A stretch of 9,768 nt of DNA, from NCBI GenBank assembly GCA_012026715.1, contig VEPB01000557.1:1-9768 (forward strand), in the 5' to 3' direction. Below the pieces are notes generated by a model. It was given only the letters and a program-made list of their open reading frames with translations, made no database searches and was not told the DNA's origin. Every line of letters begins with the position of its first letter. The first letter of the stretch is position 1. This DNA is from Methylococcaceae bacterium (GTDB lineage Bacteria > Pseudomonadota > Gammaproteobacteria > Methylococcales > Methylococcaceae). Positions 1 to 9,689 of the stretch are shown here, piece after piece. Made by a program: the position numbers and the translations under genes.

Positions 1-2
1 GC

Positions 3-1286
3 GCTCCGCGGGTCGAGGTGACGGGGCAGGGTTCGGCGATCCTGCTGGGCGCCGCCGCGGAAAATCCCGCCGAGATCGCGGTCCACGGCCATGGCGCCAA
101 CCCACACGGGTTGCCAGCCCCGATCGCCGGTGATTTGCTGGTGGAGGCCACCGGCGACGATCCCGCTTCCGGTTCGGCGTTGCGGGTGACCGATCGTGGC
201 CGTATCGTGGGCAACGCCAAGGCGGGACAAGGCGGGGACTTCGGCGGCGATGTCGTCGTCCGCGCCGTTCAGGGCAGCCGCGGCGACGGAAAAAAGCATC
301 GCTCCACGGTGGCGGTCGACGGCGGCGGTCTCATCCAGAAGTTGGGCCCCAATGGGGATCTGAAGGTGACCGGCGGCGACGTCGATATCGTGAACGGCGG
401 CAAGGTCGTGATGGGCAATCTGTCCACCTCCGGTCGCGGCGATGGCCCCAATTTCCAGCGCACCCAGGTCGATCCCGCGGCGTTGGATCGCTCCACCGGC
501 AAACTCACGATCACGGCGCTCAACCGGAATTCGCTGACGATCGGCAGTGCCGGCGATTCCGGCCGCACCAGCTTCGTCCTGAGTACTTCCGCGGGCGGCA
601 TCGACCTGGCCAGCGCCAGGCGGATCAATCTGGGCCGCAGTTACATCGTGGAAAATTCCGGTACCGCCGATGGCGGCAACATCCTGTTCCGCTCCGCCGC
701 GAACGGGCAGCCGATCACGGTTACGGCCAATGGCCTGGCGCGGGTGACCAATATCGGCGCCGGGGTGGCGGGCAACTCCATTCTGTTCGAACGGGGACCG
801 TCGACCTTGACCTTCGACGCGGGCCGAACGGTGTTTCAGACCCTCACCGGCCCAGGCGACGGCGGCACCAATTTCAATCCGTTGCGCTATGGCTGGACCG
901 TCCAGGACTACCAGGCGGCGGAACTGGCGGTCACCCAAACGCCGTTGCCGGACACCAGCCTGCCGGAATACCTCAGCAGTGTCGGATTTGCCGCGACCAG
1001 CCAGTCCAAGCTGGGCGATTTCCCCACGGGCATTCTGCGCTCGCTGGACCGGGTGACGATCGGCCGGTGGCAGACGCCCATCGATCTGGATTCCATCGTC
1101 GCCAACCCCTGCGGCCGGGCCGGCAGTAGCCTGGTCATGCAGGGCCTGGCCGGCTATGCCGCCGACCCCAGCGCCACCATCCCCTCGCCCGCGGCGGAAC
1201 CCGCGGCGCTTGGGGCCGTGGCAACGGATTCGGACGGACTCCGGTTGGCTGCCAACGACGTGCCGGCCGGCGTGGAGTGCGATTGA
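3..1286 (+). CDS. TpsA-type filamentous hemagglutinin-like exoprotein, C-terminal part (5' end outside window)
   Basis: This is the last 427 codons of a secreted, surface beta-helix exoprotein of a two-partner secretion system. The frame is open from base 3 with no start signal, so the gene begins upstream; the GTG at 18 is internal. The visible part is rich in Gly, Asn, Thr and Val, with short repetitive strand-turn units such as LTITALNRNSLTIG and GGNILFRSAANG, as expected for a right-handed beta-helix. The helix gives way near base 850 to a non-repetitive tail containing NPCGRAGSSLV and then a Pro/Ala-rich stretch, which resembles the conserved C-terminus I recall from TpsA proteins of cyanobacteria and related operons. 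The visible part has only two cysteines, at bases 1110-1112 and 1278-1280, the latter two codons from the end. The next gene is its transporter, overlapping by one base, which strongly supports the family call. The N-terminal TPS secretion domain lies outside the window. It could be an adhesin or another exoprotein; the role is unknown. Confidence 0.78.
   Translation, partial: APRVEVTGQGSAILLGAAAENPAEIAVHGHGANPHGLPAPIAGDLLVEATGDDPASGSALRVTDRGRIVGNAKAGQGGDFGGDVVVRAVQGSRGDGKKHRSTVAVDGGGLIQKLGPNGDLKVTGGDVDIVNGGKVVMGNLSTSGRGDGPNFQRTQVDPAALDRSTGKLTITALNRNSLTIGSAGDSGRTSFVLSTSAGGIDLASARRINLGRSYIVENSGTADGGNILFRSAANGQPITVTANGLARVTNIGAGVAGNSILFERGPSTLTFDAGRTVFQTLTGPGDGGTNFNPLRYGWTVQDYQAAELAVTQTPLPDTSLPEYLSSVGFAATSQSKLGDFPTGILRSLDRVTIGRWQTPIDLDSIVANPCGRAGSSLVMQGLAGYAADPSATIPSPAAEPAALGAVATDSDGLRLAANDVPAGVECD
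1274..1277 (+). promoter_or_regulatory. Ribosome binding site deciding the tpsB start
   Basis: GGAG lies eight bases before the ATG at 1286 and inside the last codons of the exoprotein gene. It supports ATG 1286 over the in-frame GTG at 1277, which would overlap the GGAG itself. The stop and start form TGATG, the usual layout for translational coupling. Confidence 0.65.
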
Positions 1287-3040
1287 TGGCAGCGACCCGG
1301 CCGCGCCGCGCGACCCCGCGCGGCTGCGTATCCGCTTGGGCGGCGTTGTGCCTGGTGCCGGCGCTGGCGCTGGCCATCGATCCCTACACCGATCCCACCC
1401 GGCCCAGCAACCAGCCGCCACAACTGCCCAACGTCGGCGAGCCGGTCAAGGAAAATCGGCTGGAGTGGCCGGCCCCGCCGACAGAGGCGGCAGCGCCGGC
1501 CGCCGCCGGCGCCGGCACGGTTCGGGTGGAGCGGGTTGTGTTCGAGGGTAACCGCGCCATCGGCGAGGCGGAACTGCAGGAACTGGCCAAACCCTTCCTG
1601 CACCGCGCCCTCACCGCCGAGGCGCTGGAACGGCTGCGCTACCGGGTGTCGCTGTACTACGTGAAGCAGGGCTACATCAATTCCGGCGCGGTCATTCCCG
1701 AGCAGACCGTCGACGCCGGGGTTCTGCGCCTCAAGGTCATCGAAGGCCGGCTCGGTTCGGTCAACGTCAAGGGCCAGGGCTGGCTGAGGCCCGAGTACAT
1801 CGCCGGACGCCTGCAAGGCGACGCGGAGGAGCCCCTCAATACCCGCGATCTGCAGGAACGCTACCTCCGCCTGCTCAACGATCCGCTGGTCGAGCGGCTC
1901 AACGGCACCCTGCTGCCGGGGGTGCATCCGGGCGAGGCCATCCTCGACCTGAAGGTGGTTCGGGCGCGGCCTTGGGGCGGCTACATCGGCATGGACAATG
2001 CCTCGACCCCCTACGTGGACAGCTATACCGGGCGGTTCGGGGCCTGGCTGCGCAATGCCACCGGATTCGGCGACCGCATCGACTTCAACTACTCGATTTC
2101 CGGTGGGGCCAACAGCTATAACACCGGGCTCGACCTTCCCCTCAACCGCTGGGGCACCACGCTCAGCTTCCGCTACACCGACAGCGAAACCACGCTGATG
2201 AATCTGCCGGAGTTCGAATCGCTGTTCGAAAATCTGCTGAATCATCTCATCGGCTATGACGCGCAGTTGAGCCACCCCTTCTGGTTCAGCGGCGAAGACC
2301 GTCTGACCCTGGGGATGAATTTCGGGGTGCGCATCGACGAACCCATCGATCGAACCAGCGGTCGCGTCAGCCAGGTGTTGCGGCGCAATCAGGAGGCCGT
2401 GCTGCGGCTGTGGCAGGACTATCTGCACCAGGGCCACCGCTTCGATCTGGCCGTGCGTTCCACCTTTTCCGCCGGTTTCGACATGCTGGGGGCGACCGTG
2501 CCGCCGACCCGCAAGCAGGGGGAAGTCGGGCTGGAGGGCGATCCGCGCTTCTTCGCCTGGCTGGGCCAGGGAGTCGGCCGCTATCGATTGCTGGATAACG
2601 GCGCCCATCTGGCACTCAACGCGGCCGTTCAGGTCACCAACGACCATTTGCTGGGCCTGGAGCGCATGGCCATCGGCGGCATGAACTCGGTGCGCGGCTT
2701 CCGCCAGAATTTCATGGTCAAGGACGAGGCCTTCTACGCATCGCTGGAGCTGGCTTATCCGCTGTTTGGCGCGGGCAGCCGCCATTCCCTCTATGTGGTG
2801 CCGTTCATGGATTACGGTGGCGGCTGGAATCAGGGGGAAAAAGGGGAGTTCATCCAGTCCGCGGGGATAGGCCTGGAGTACACCTGGTCCACGCTGACGG
2901 CGTCGTTCTACTGGGCCGGACGGATCAACGGTTCGCGGCTGCCTAAGGATGTGTTGGCGTTTCAGAATCCGCAGGCGAAACGGCCCTACGACGCCCAGGA
3001 TAACGGCCTGCATTTCCAGGTGAATTGGCGGATACCCTAG
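1286..3040 (+). CDS. ShlB/FhaC/HecB-family two-partner secretion outer-membrane transporter (TpsB)
   Basis: This 584-residue protein should form the 16-stranded outer-membrane barrel that secretes the TpsA protein encoded just upstream. In order it shows a signal peptide (about residues 1-30, Arg-rich start, hydrophobic core ending ALALA), a Pro-rich linker (32-78), a first POTRA domain (about 79-155, with VERVVFEGNRAIGEAEL and YYVKQGYINSGAVIPEQ), a second POTRA (about 156-228) and the barrel (229-584). The barrel contains the family's VRGF loop motif at residues 469-472 within GGMNSVRGFRQN; this loop-6 Arg is needed for transport in FhaC. Length matches the family (about 550-600). I chose ATG 1286 because it has a GGAG at good spacing and gives a clean signal peptide; GTG 1277 would add three residues. 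The linker corresponds in position to the FhaC plug-helix/linker region. It is co-transcribed with the exoprotein and the CHAT lipoprotein. The family call is secure; the specific cargo is inferred from position. Confidence 0.94.
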   Translation: MAATRPRRATPRGCVSAWAALCLVPALALAIDPYTDPTRPSNQPPQLPNVGEPVKENRLEWPAPPTEAAAPAAAGAGTVRVERVVFEGNRAIGEAELQELAKPFLHRALTAEALERLRYRVSLYYVKQGYINSGAVIPEQTVDAGVLRLKVIEGRLGSVNVKGQGWLRPEYIAGRLQGDAEEPLNTRDLQERYLRLLNDPLVERLNGTLLPGVHPGEAILDLKVVRARPWGGYIGMDNASTPYVDSYTGRFGAWLRNATGFGDRIDFNYSISGGANSYNTGLDLPLNRWGTTLSFRYTDSETTLMNLPEFESLFENLLNHLIGYDAQLSHPFWFSGEDRLTLGMNFGVRIDEPIDRTSGRVSQVLRRNQEAVLRLWQDYLHQGHRFDLAVRSTFSAGFDMLGATVPPTRKQGEVGLEGDPRFFAWLGQGVGRYRLLDNGAHLALNAAVQVTNDHLLGLERMAIGGMNSVRGFRQNFMVKDEAFYASLELAYPLFGAGSRHSLYVVPFMDYGGGWNQGEKGEFIQSAGIGLEYTWSTLTASFYWAGRINGSRLPKDVLAFQNPQAKRPYDAQDNGLHFQVNWRIP

Positions 3041-3043
3041 GTG
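3039..3043 (+). promoter_or_regulatory. Ribosome binding site for the CHAT lipoprotein gene
   Basis: AGGTG straddles the last two bases of the tpsB stop codon and lies eight bases before ATG 3052. It is a modest match to AGGAG. It favours 3052 (or the adjacent ATG 3055) over an upstream TTG at 3025, which lies inside tpsB and would put nine extra residues before the lipoprotein signal. Confidence 0.45.
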
Positions 3044-3051
3044 CTATCGAC

Positions 3052-5436
3052 ATGATGCGGCGCTCCGACATCCGCGATTTGATTGGCCTGGCCCTGCTGG
3101 GGGCAGTCCTGGCGGGTTGCGCCGGTTCTCCGGACAAGCCGGCTGGTGCCGGCACGGAAACCCTGCAACGGAGCGATCTCGCGCCCGGTTACGCGCTCAT
3201 CGATGCCGGCAAATACCGCCAAGCCCTGGCCTGGTTTCAGAACCTGGAGACGGCCGAGCCAGCGGCGGATCCGTCGTCGCCGCGCCGTGCCGAAACGGCC
3301 GGTGCCACCGGCTATCTGTTCCACCTGCTCGGCAAGCATGGCGATGCGCTGAATCGGCTCGATGCCGCGCTGAACTCGCCCGCTGCGCACGCAGACCGGG
3401 GCTTGGAGGCGAGGCTGCTGGCCTATCGGGGATTGGCCAACGCGGCGCTCGGCCGGCTCGAACAAGCTGGGGCGGATTTTCGGCGCAGCCGCGAATCGGC
3501 GCAGGCGGGCGGCGATCGGACGCTCGGCTTCTCGGCGGAATTGCAGTTGGCACGGCTGGAGCCGGAGCGCGACCGCCGGCTGAACCGCTTGCAGGATCTT
3601 TCCGAACGGATCGACGCCACGCCGCTGGCGGCTGCCTCCCGGGTCGGGTTGCGATTGAACCTGCTCGACCAGTTGCAGGACCTGACGGAGGAAACCGCCG
3701 CACGCAGGGCGGAAACCCTGATGGAAAGCCAGGCCGAAAAACTGCTGGCGACCTCGGTTGGCGCGCCCCGTGCCCGCTCCCAAGCGTTGGGGATGCTGGC
3801 GGGGCAGGCCCAGCGCGCCGGCTTGCCGGCGCTGGCGCGGGAGCGGATCGAGGCGGCGATCCGCGAGGCGCAGCAGGCTGGTGCGGCCGATCTGCTGCTG
3901 CGCTGGGAGTCGCGGCGCGGCTACCTGTTGGCGCCGGCGAGCAAGGATGGGGCGTTGGAAGCCTTCCGCCGCGCGGCGTTCTACGCGGCCCAGGTGCGCA
4001 GCGACATTCCGGTCGTCTACCGCAATGGCAAGTCGTCCTATGTGGAGACCCTGTCGCCCATCTACCGCGGGCTGGCTGACATGGCATTGCGCTCGGCCGG
4101 ATCGGACCGGGCCGGCGCCGAACGGTTGTATGAAGCGATCTTCGGCTTGGAGAAGCTCAAACAGTCGGAGCTGGAGGACTATTTCAACGACCGCTGCGCC
4201 CTCGACAGCACCCTGGCCGAGTCTACCCGCGATCCCCAGGGACTTGCCCAGCTGCTGGCGGGCGTTGCGCCGCAGCGCAACCTGGCCAATGTCGCCGCGC
4301 TGCAGCTGCAGGCCGCGCGGGGTGATAGCGCGGTGTTCTATCCGGTGGAGTTCCCCGATCGGCTGGAGCTGCTGCTGGTGCACGACGGCAAGGTAGTGCG
4401 GCGGACCGTCGCGGTCACCGGGGCGGAGCTGAACCGCAAGGTCATGGAACTGGCCACGCAGCTGCGCCACGGCAAGGATTACCGCGCCGCGAGCCGCGCG
4501 CTCTACGATTGGATGTTGGCTCCCATCGAGGCCGATCTGGCGGGCTGGAACGTCAACCGCATTTCCTACGTGCCCGACGCCGCCCTGCGGCTGTTGCCCC
4601 TGGCCGGCCTGCACGATGGCAAGGGTTTCGTCGCGGAGCGCTTCCGCATCATCACCAACAGCGGCTTGCAGTCCATACCGCCCACCGTGGCCGAATCGGG
4701 ATTGGAAGGCAAGAAGGCCTTGCTGGCCGGTCTGAGCCGTCCCGATGGCCCGTCTCTGGACCTGCTCCCGGATGCCTTGAAACGGGCGCTTTCATCGGCG
4801 ATTACGCCTGCGGAATCGGCGGGGTCCCGCACCCCGGGCGGCGGCGCCGAGGCGGCGCCCCGCTCGGCATTGGTGGAGGCGTTGTCGCTGCCGGAAGTGC
4901 CGCAGGAAATCCAGGCCATCCAACAGGAACTGCCGGGACAGGCCTTGCTGAACCAGGAGTTCACCCAGCAAAACCTGGAGAAGCAACTGCAGTCGGGCCA
5001 ATTCGGCCTGCTCCACGTCTCCACCCACAGCTATTTCGGCCGCTCCGCCGACGACAGCTTCATCATGGCCTACGATCGCAACCTGGGGGTGAGCGACATC
5101 GAACGCATGCTGCGCCTCAAGGACGGCAATGGGCCGAGTCCGGTCGATCTGGTGACCTTCAGCGCCTGCGAAACCGCCGAAGGGGACGACCGGGCGCCGC
5201 TGGGCTTTTCCGGCATCGCGGTGAAAGCCAGGGCCCGCAACGCGCTGGGTGCGCTCTGGCCCATCGACGACCGCGTCACCAAGCAGTTCATGGAAAAGTT
5301 CTACGGCGCCCTCAAGCGGAGCGGGGGCGAAGATCGCGCGGCGGCGTTGCAGCAGGCCCAGATCGCCCTGTTGAACGATCCGACCACGGCCCATCCCACC
5401 TACTGGGCGGCGTTCATCCTGGTGGGCGGGTGGTGA
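3052..5436 (+). CDS. Lipoprotein with TPR-like repeats and C-terminal CHAT (caspase-like) peptidase domain
   Basis: This 794-residue protein is a predicted lipid-anchored cysteine peptidase. The N-terminus is a lipoprotein signal: MMRR, a hydrophobic core, and lipobox LAGC with lipidated Cys23. Ala follows the Cys, so there is no Asp inner-membrane retention signal and outer-membrane sorting is expected. Residues about 44-410 are helical, with TPR-like units at about 44-66, 84-108 and 122-148. The CHAT domain spans about 420-794. Its landmarks are APIEADL and YVPDAALRLLPLAGLHDG, then LLHVSTH with catalytic His659, VTFSACETAEGDD with catalytic Cys706, and the closing NALGALWPIDD and TYWAAFILVGGW. 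Both members of the catalytic dyad are intact. A Gly/Ala/Pro-rich insert lies at about 583-605. The gene starts 11 bases after tpsB and ends the operon. A role in processing or releasing the exoprotein is inference from position, by analogy with the Bordetella lipoprotein protease SphB1. A scaffold or stress-sensing role is also possible. Confidence 0.9.
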   Translation: MMRRSDIRDLIGLALLGAVLAGCAGSPDKPAGAGTETLQRSDLAPGYALIDAGKYRQALAWFQNLETAEPAADPSSPRRAETAGATGYLFHLLGKHGDALNRLDAALNSPAAHADRGLEARLLAYRGLANAALGRLEQAGADFRRSRESAQAGGDRTLGFSAELQLARLEPERDRRLNRLQDLSERIDATPLAAASRVGLRLNLLDQLQDLTEETAARRAETLMESQAEKLLATSVGAPRARSQALGMLAGQAQRAGLPALARERIEAAIREAQQAGAADLLLRWESRRGYLLAPASKDGALEAFRRAAFYAAQVRSDIPVVYRNGKSSYVETLSPIYRGLADMALRSAGSDRAGAERLYEAIFGLEKLKQSELEDYFNDRCALDSTLAESTRDPQGLAQLLAGVAPQRNLANVAALQLQAARGDSAVFYPVEFPDRLELLLVHDGKVVRRTVAVTGAELNRKVMELATQLRHGKDYRAASRALYDWMLAPIEADLAGWNVNRISYVPDAALRLLPLAGLHDGKGFVAERFRIITNSGLQSIPPTVAESGLEGKKALLAGLSRPDGPSLDLLPDALKRALSSAITPAESAGSRTPGGGAEAAPRSALVEALSLPEVPQEIQAIQQELPGQALLNQEFTQQNLEKQLQSGQFGLLHVSTHSYFGRSADDSFIMAYDRNLGVSDIERMLRLKDGNGPSPVDLVTFSACETAEGDDRAPLGFSGIAVKARARNALGALWPIDDRVTKQFMEKFYGALKRSGGEDRAAALQQAQIALLNDPTTAHPTYWAAFILVGGW

Positions 5437-5473
5437 TGGATTTGTCGCTGGGTGAACACTGCGCTTGCGCCAG

Positions 5474-5501
5474 GGTAGCCACCGGGTGATGAGCGGCTAC
5501 C
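5474..5501. terminator. Possible bidirectional hairpin between the converging operons
   Basis: The 120-base gap 5437-5556 between the two converging stops contains the 7-bp inverted repeat GGTAGCC (5474-5480) / GGCTACC (5495-5501) with a 14-base loop. A small GCGC-TT-GCGC repeat sits just before it at 5461-5470. Position suits a shared terminator, but there is no T-tract on either strand, so this is not a classical intrinsic terminator. Nothing else is recognisable in the gap. Confidence 0.3.
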
Positions 5502-5556
5502 ATCGGGCATTCGCAGCGCGGATCTCCGTGTCCGCAAGCGTCTTAGGCAGCGGCGG

Positions 5557-6522
5557 TTAACGGGCGGCCTGGATCTCCGGCGGGGCGGTGTTTTCCATAT
5601 ACGCCATGACCGCCGCCACCTCGTTGTCGCTGAGGCGCATGTTGGGCATGGGGATTTCCTTGTACTGCTTGTAAAGCGCGGTGGCGATCGGGTCTTTCGC
5701 CCGGATCAGCTTGTCCGGTTCCTGGATCCAGCGCTTGAGCCAGGTCCGGTCGCGGTTCCGCATTACTCCGGCGAGGCCGGGGCCGATGCCGTGTTCGTGT
5801 CCGAGGCTATGGCAGGCCTCGCATTTGGAGCGGAACACATCCTCGCCATCGCTGAGCGCCATGGGCCGCAGGGCCATGGATGCCGCCGCGTAGGCCGCGA
5901 CCTTGCCGGCCGGCGCCAGACGGTTGCTCAGGATGCGGGCCAGCGCGGCCGTCTCTTCGAAGGGCGAGCGCTTGATCCACTGGCCGCCGGCCTCGCTGCC
6001 CATGAGGATGTTGATGTTGTGCTCGCTGAGCTTTTGTTCGGCCTTGCCGTCGTCACGGTACATGCCCAGCCTTTGGCGGATCAGGCTCACGTCCTCTTTG
6101 GTGCCGGCCAGGAAGGTCCAGCCCGGCCCCACCTTGAATTTGGCCGCATATTCCTTGAGCGTCGCGGGCTTGTCCCGCTCCGCATCGATGCTGATGGTGT
6201 AGAAAAATACGTCGCGCCCCATGCGGTCGCCCAGGGCCTGCTGCAGCTTGCGCAGGGCGGCGGTTTCCATCGGGCAGCTGTCGGTGCAACGGGTGTAGAT
6301 GAAGTTGATGGCAAACACCTTGCCTTTGATGAGGTCGTCGTAAAAGCGGACCTTGTTCCCCTCCTGGGTGGTGAGTTCGACGTTGGGAAAGTAGTTGGCG
6401 CCCCAGGGAGAGCCCGGCTGGGCGGCCCACGCGGGGCCGCCCTCCAGGTTCGCCGCGAGACCGGCCAGCAGGATCAGAAGGGCTTTGGCCTTCCGGCTTG
6501 CGGAAACGATCGTCGCAATCAT
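5557..6522 (-). CDS. Sco1/SenC family protein fused to a C-terminal c-type cytochrome domain
   Basis: This 321-residue exported protein has a signal peptide (about residues 1-33, core ALLILLAGLA, likely cleavage after AWA). It then has a thioredoxin-fold Sco domain (about 37-205) and a class I cytochrome c domain (about 222-314). The Sco copper site is complete: CTDSC gives Cys79 and Cys83, and the conserved downstream His is His168 in LSEHNINIL. The cytochrome has CEACH (Cys234, Cys237, His238) for covalent haem and a likely Met292 axial ligand in IPMPNM. Sco proteins bind copper and assemble CuA of cytochrome oxidase, or act as thiol reductases. ATG 6522 has a near-perfect AAGGAG (6531-6536) eight bases upstream. 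The gene lies 28 bases after the multicopper oxidase stop and is its operon partner, with no oxidase-assembly genes in view. Copper delivery to, or electron exchange with, that oxidase is inference. Confidence 0.94.
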   Translation of the reverse strand: MIATIVSASRKAKALLILLAGLAANLEGGPAWAAQPGSPWGANYFPNVELTTQEGNKVRFYDDLIKGKVFAINFIYTRCTDSCPMETAALRKLQQALGDRMGRDVFFYTISIDAERDKPATLKEYAAKFKVGPGWTFLAGTKEDVSLIRQRLGMYRDDGKAEQKLSEHNINILMGSEAGGQWIKRSPFEETAALARILSNRLAPAGKVAAYAAASMALRPMALSDGEDVFRSKCEACHSLGHEHGIGPGLAGVMRNRDRTWLKRWIQEPDKLIRAKDPIATALYKQYKEIPMPNMRLSDNEVAAVMAYMENTAPPEIQAAR

Positions 6523-6550
6523 CGTAGTGACTCCTTAGAAGACAAGACTG

Positions 6551-9418
<2,868 letters not shown>

Positions 9419-9609
9419 GACTTGATTCCTCTACGTCTGGAAATGAATTAGTGAACGCGCGGGCATCTGTTGGGAAATTTGTTGTTCCGATTTCCCCGTT
9501 CGTAGTACTCGCGATACTCGCCATCACCGTTGCCGTGTTTGCCCACATGTATCGGTCTGCCGGCGCTGTTCACGATCCTTGCCAAGAGAACAGTGTCAGA
9601 GCCTGAAAT

Positions 9610-9619
9610 CGATATATCG
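9610..9619. repeat. 10-bp palindrome CGATATATCG, operator-like
   Basis: CGATATATCG is a perfect palindrome about 190 bases upstream of the oxidase start. Its flanks extend the symmetry: GAAA on the left (9605-9608) pairs with TTTC on the right (9620-9623) if T9609 is skipped. A dimeric regulator could bind here; no known operator was matched. Confidence 0.3.
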
Positions 9620-9637
9620 TTTCTGGGTACATCGTTT
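9613..9637. repeat. Short direct repeat, 15-bp period
   Basis: TATATCGTTT (9613-9622) and TACATCGTTT (9628-9637) match at nine of ten positions with a period of 15 bp. The first copy overlaps the CGATATATCG palindrome. Tandem short repeats upstream of an operon can be activator half-sites, but the period is not a whole number of helical turns, which weakens that idea. Confidence 0.25.
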
Positions 9638-9658
9638 AATTCGCCACCTGCTAGTAGG

Positions 9659-9689
9659 GGTTCAAAAAATATTCGAATTTTATTGAACC
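9659..9689. repeat. 31-bp AT-rich near-palindrome (GGTTCAA ... TTGAACC)
   Basis: Perfect 7-bp arms GGTTCAA (9659-9665) and TTGAACC (9683-9689) enclose an AT-rich core that is itself centred on the palindrome ATTCGAAT (9671-9678). With a one-base offset between halves, almost the whole 31 bases are symmetric. It lies 241 bases upstream of the oxidase ATG. It could be an operator, or a terminator hairpin of an upstream gene outside the window. Confidence 0.45.

Noticed and set aside
18..20. GTG 18 as the true start of the exoprotein gene
   Set aside because: The frame is open back to base 3, there is no ribosome binding site, and the protein lacks the signal peptide and TPS domain that a TpsA must have at its N-terminus.
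1277..1285. GTG 1277 as the start of the TpsB gene
   Set aside because: The GGAG at 1274-1277 would overlap it. ATG 1286 has correct spacing and the classic TGATG coupling.
1154..3013. A 619-codon frame antisense to the TpsB gene
   Set aside because: Same shadow effect in high-GC coding DNA; the opposite strand encodes a complete signal peptide, POTRA domains and barrel.
3074..3120. Hydrophobic stretch of the CHAT protein as a membrane-spanning anchor
   Set aside because: It ends in a perfect lipobox LAGC, so it is a lipoprotein signal peptide rather than a retained transmembrane helix.
3037..4614. A 525-codon antisense frame and several + strand alternate frames across the CHAT gene
   Set aside because: Translations are Arg/Gln/Pro-rich with no recognisable domain, while the real frame carries a lipobox and complete CHAT motifs.
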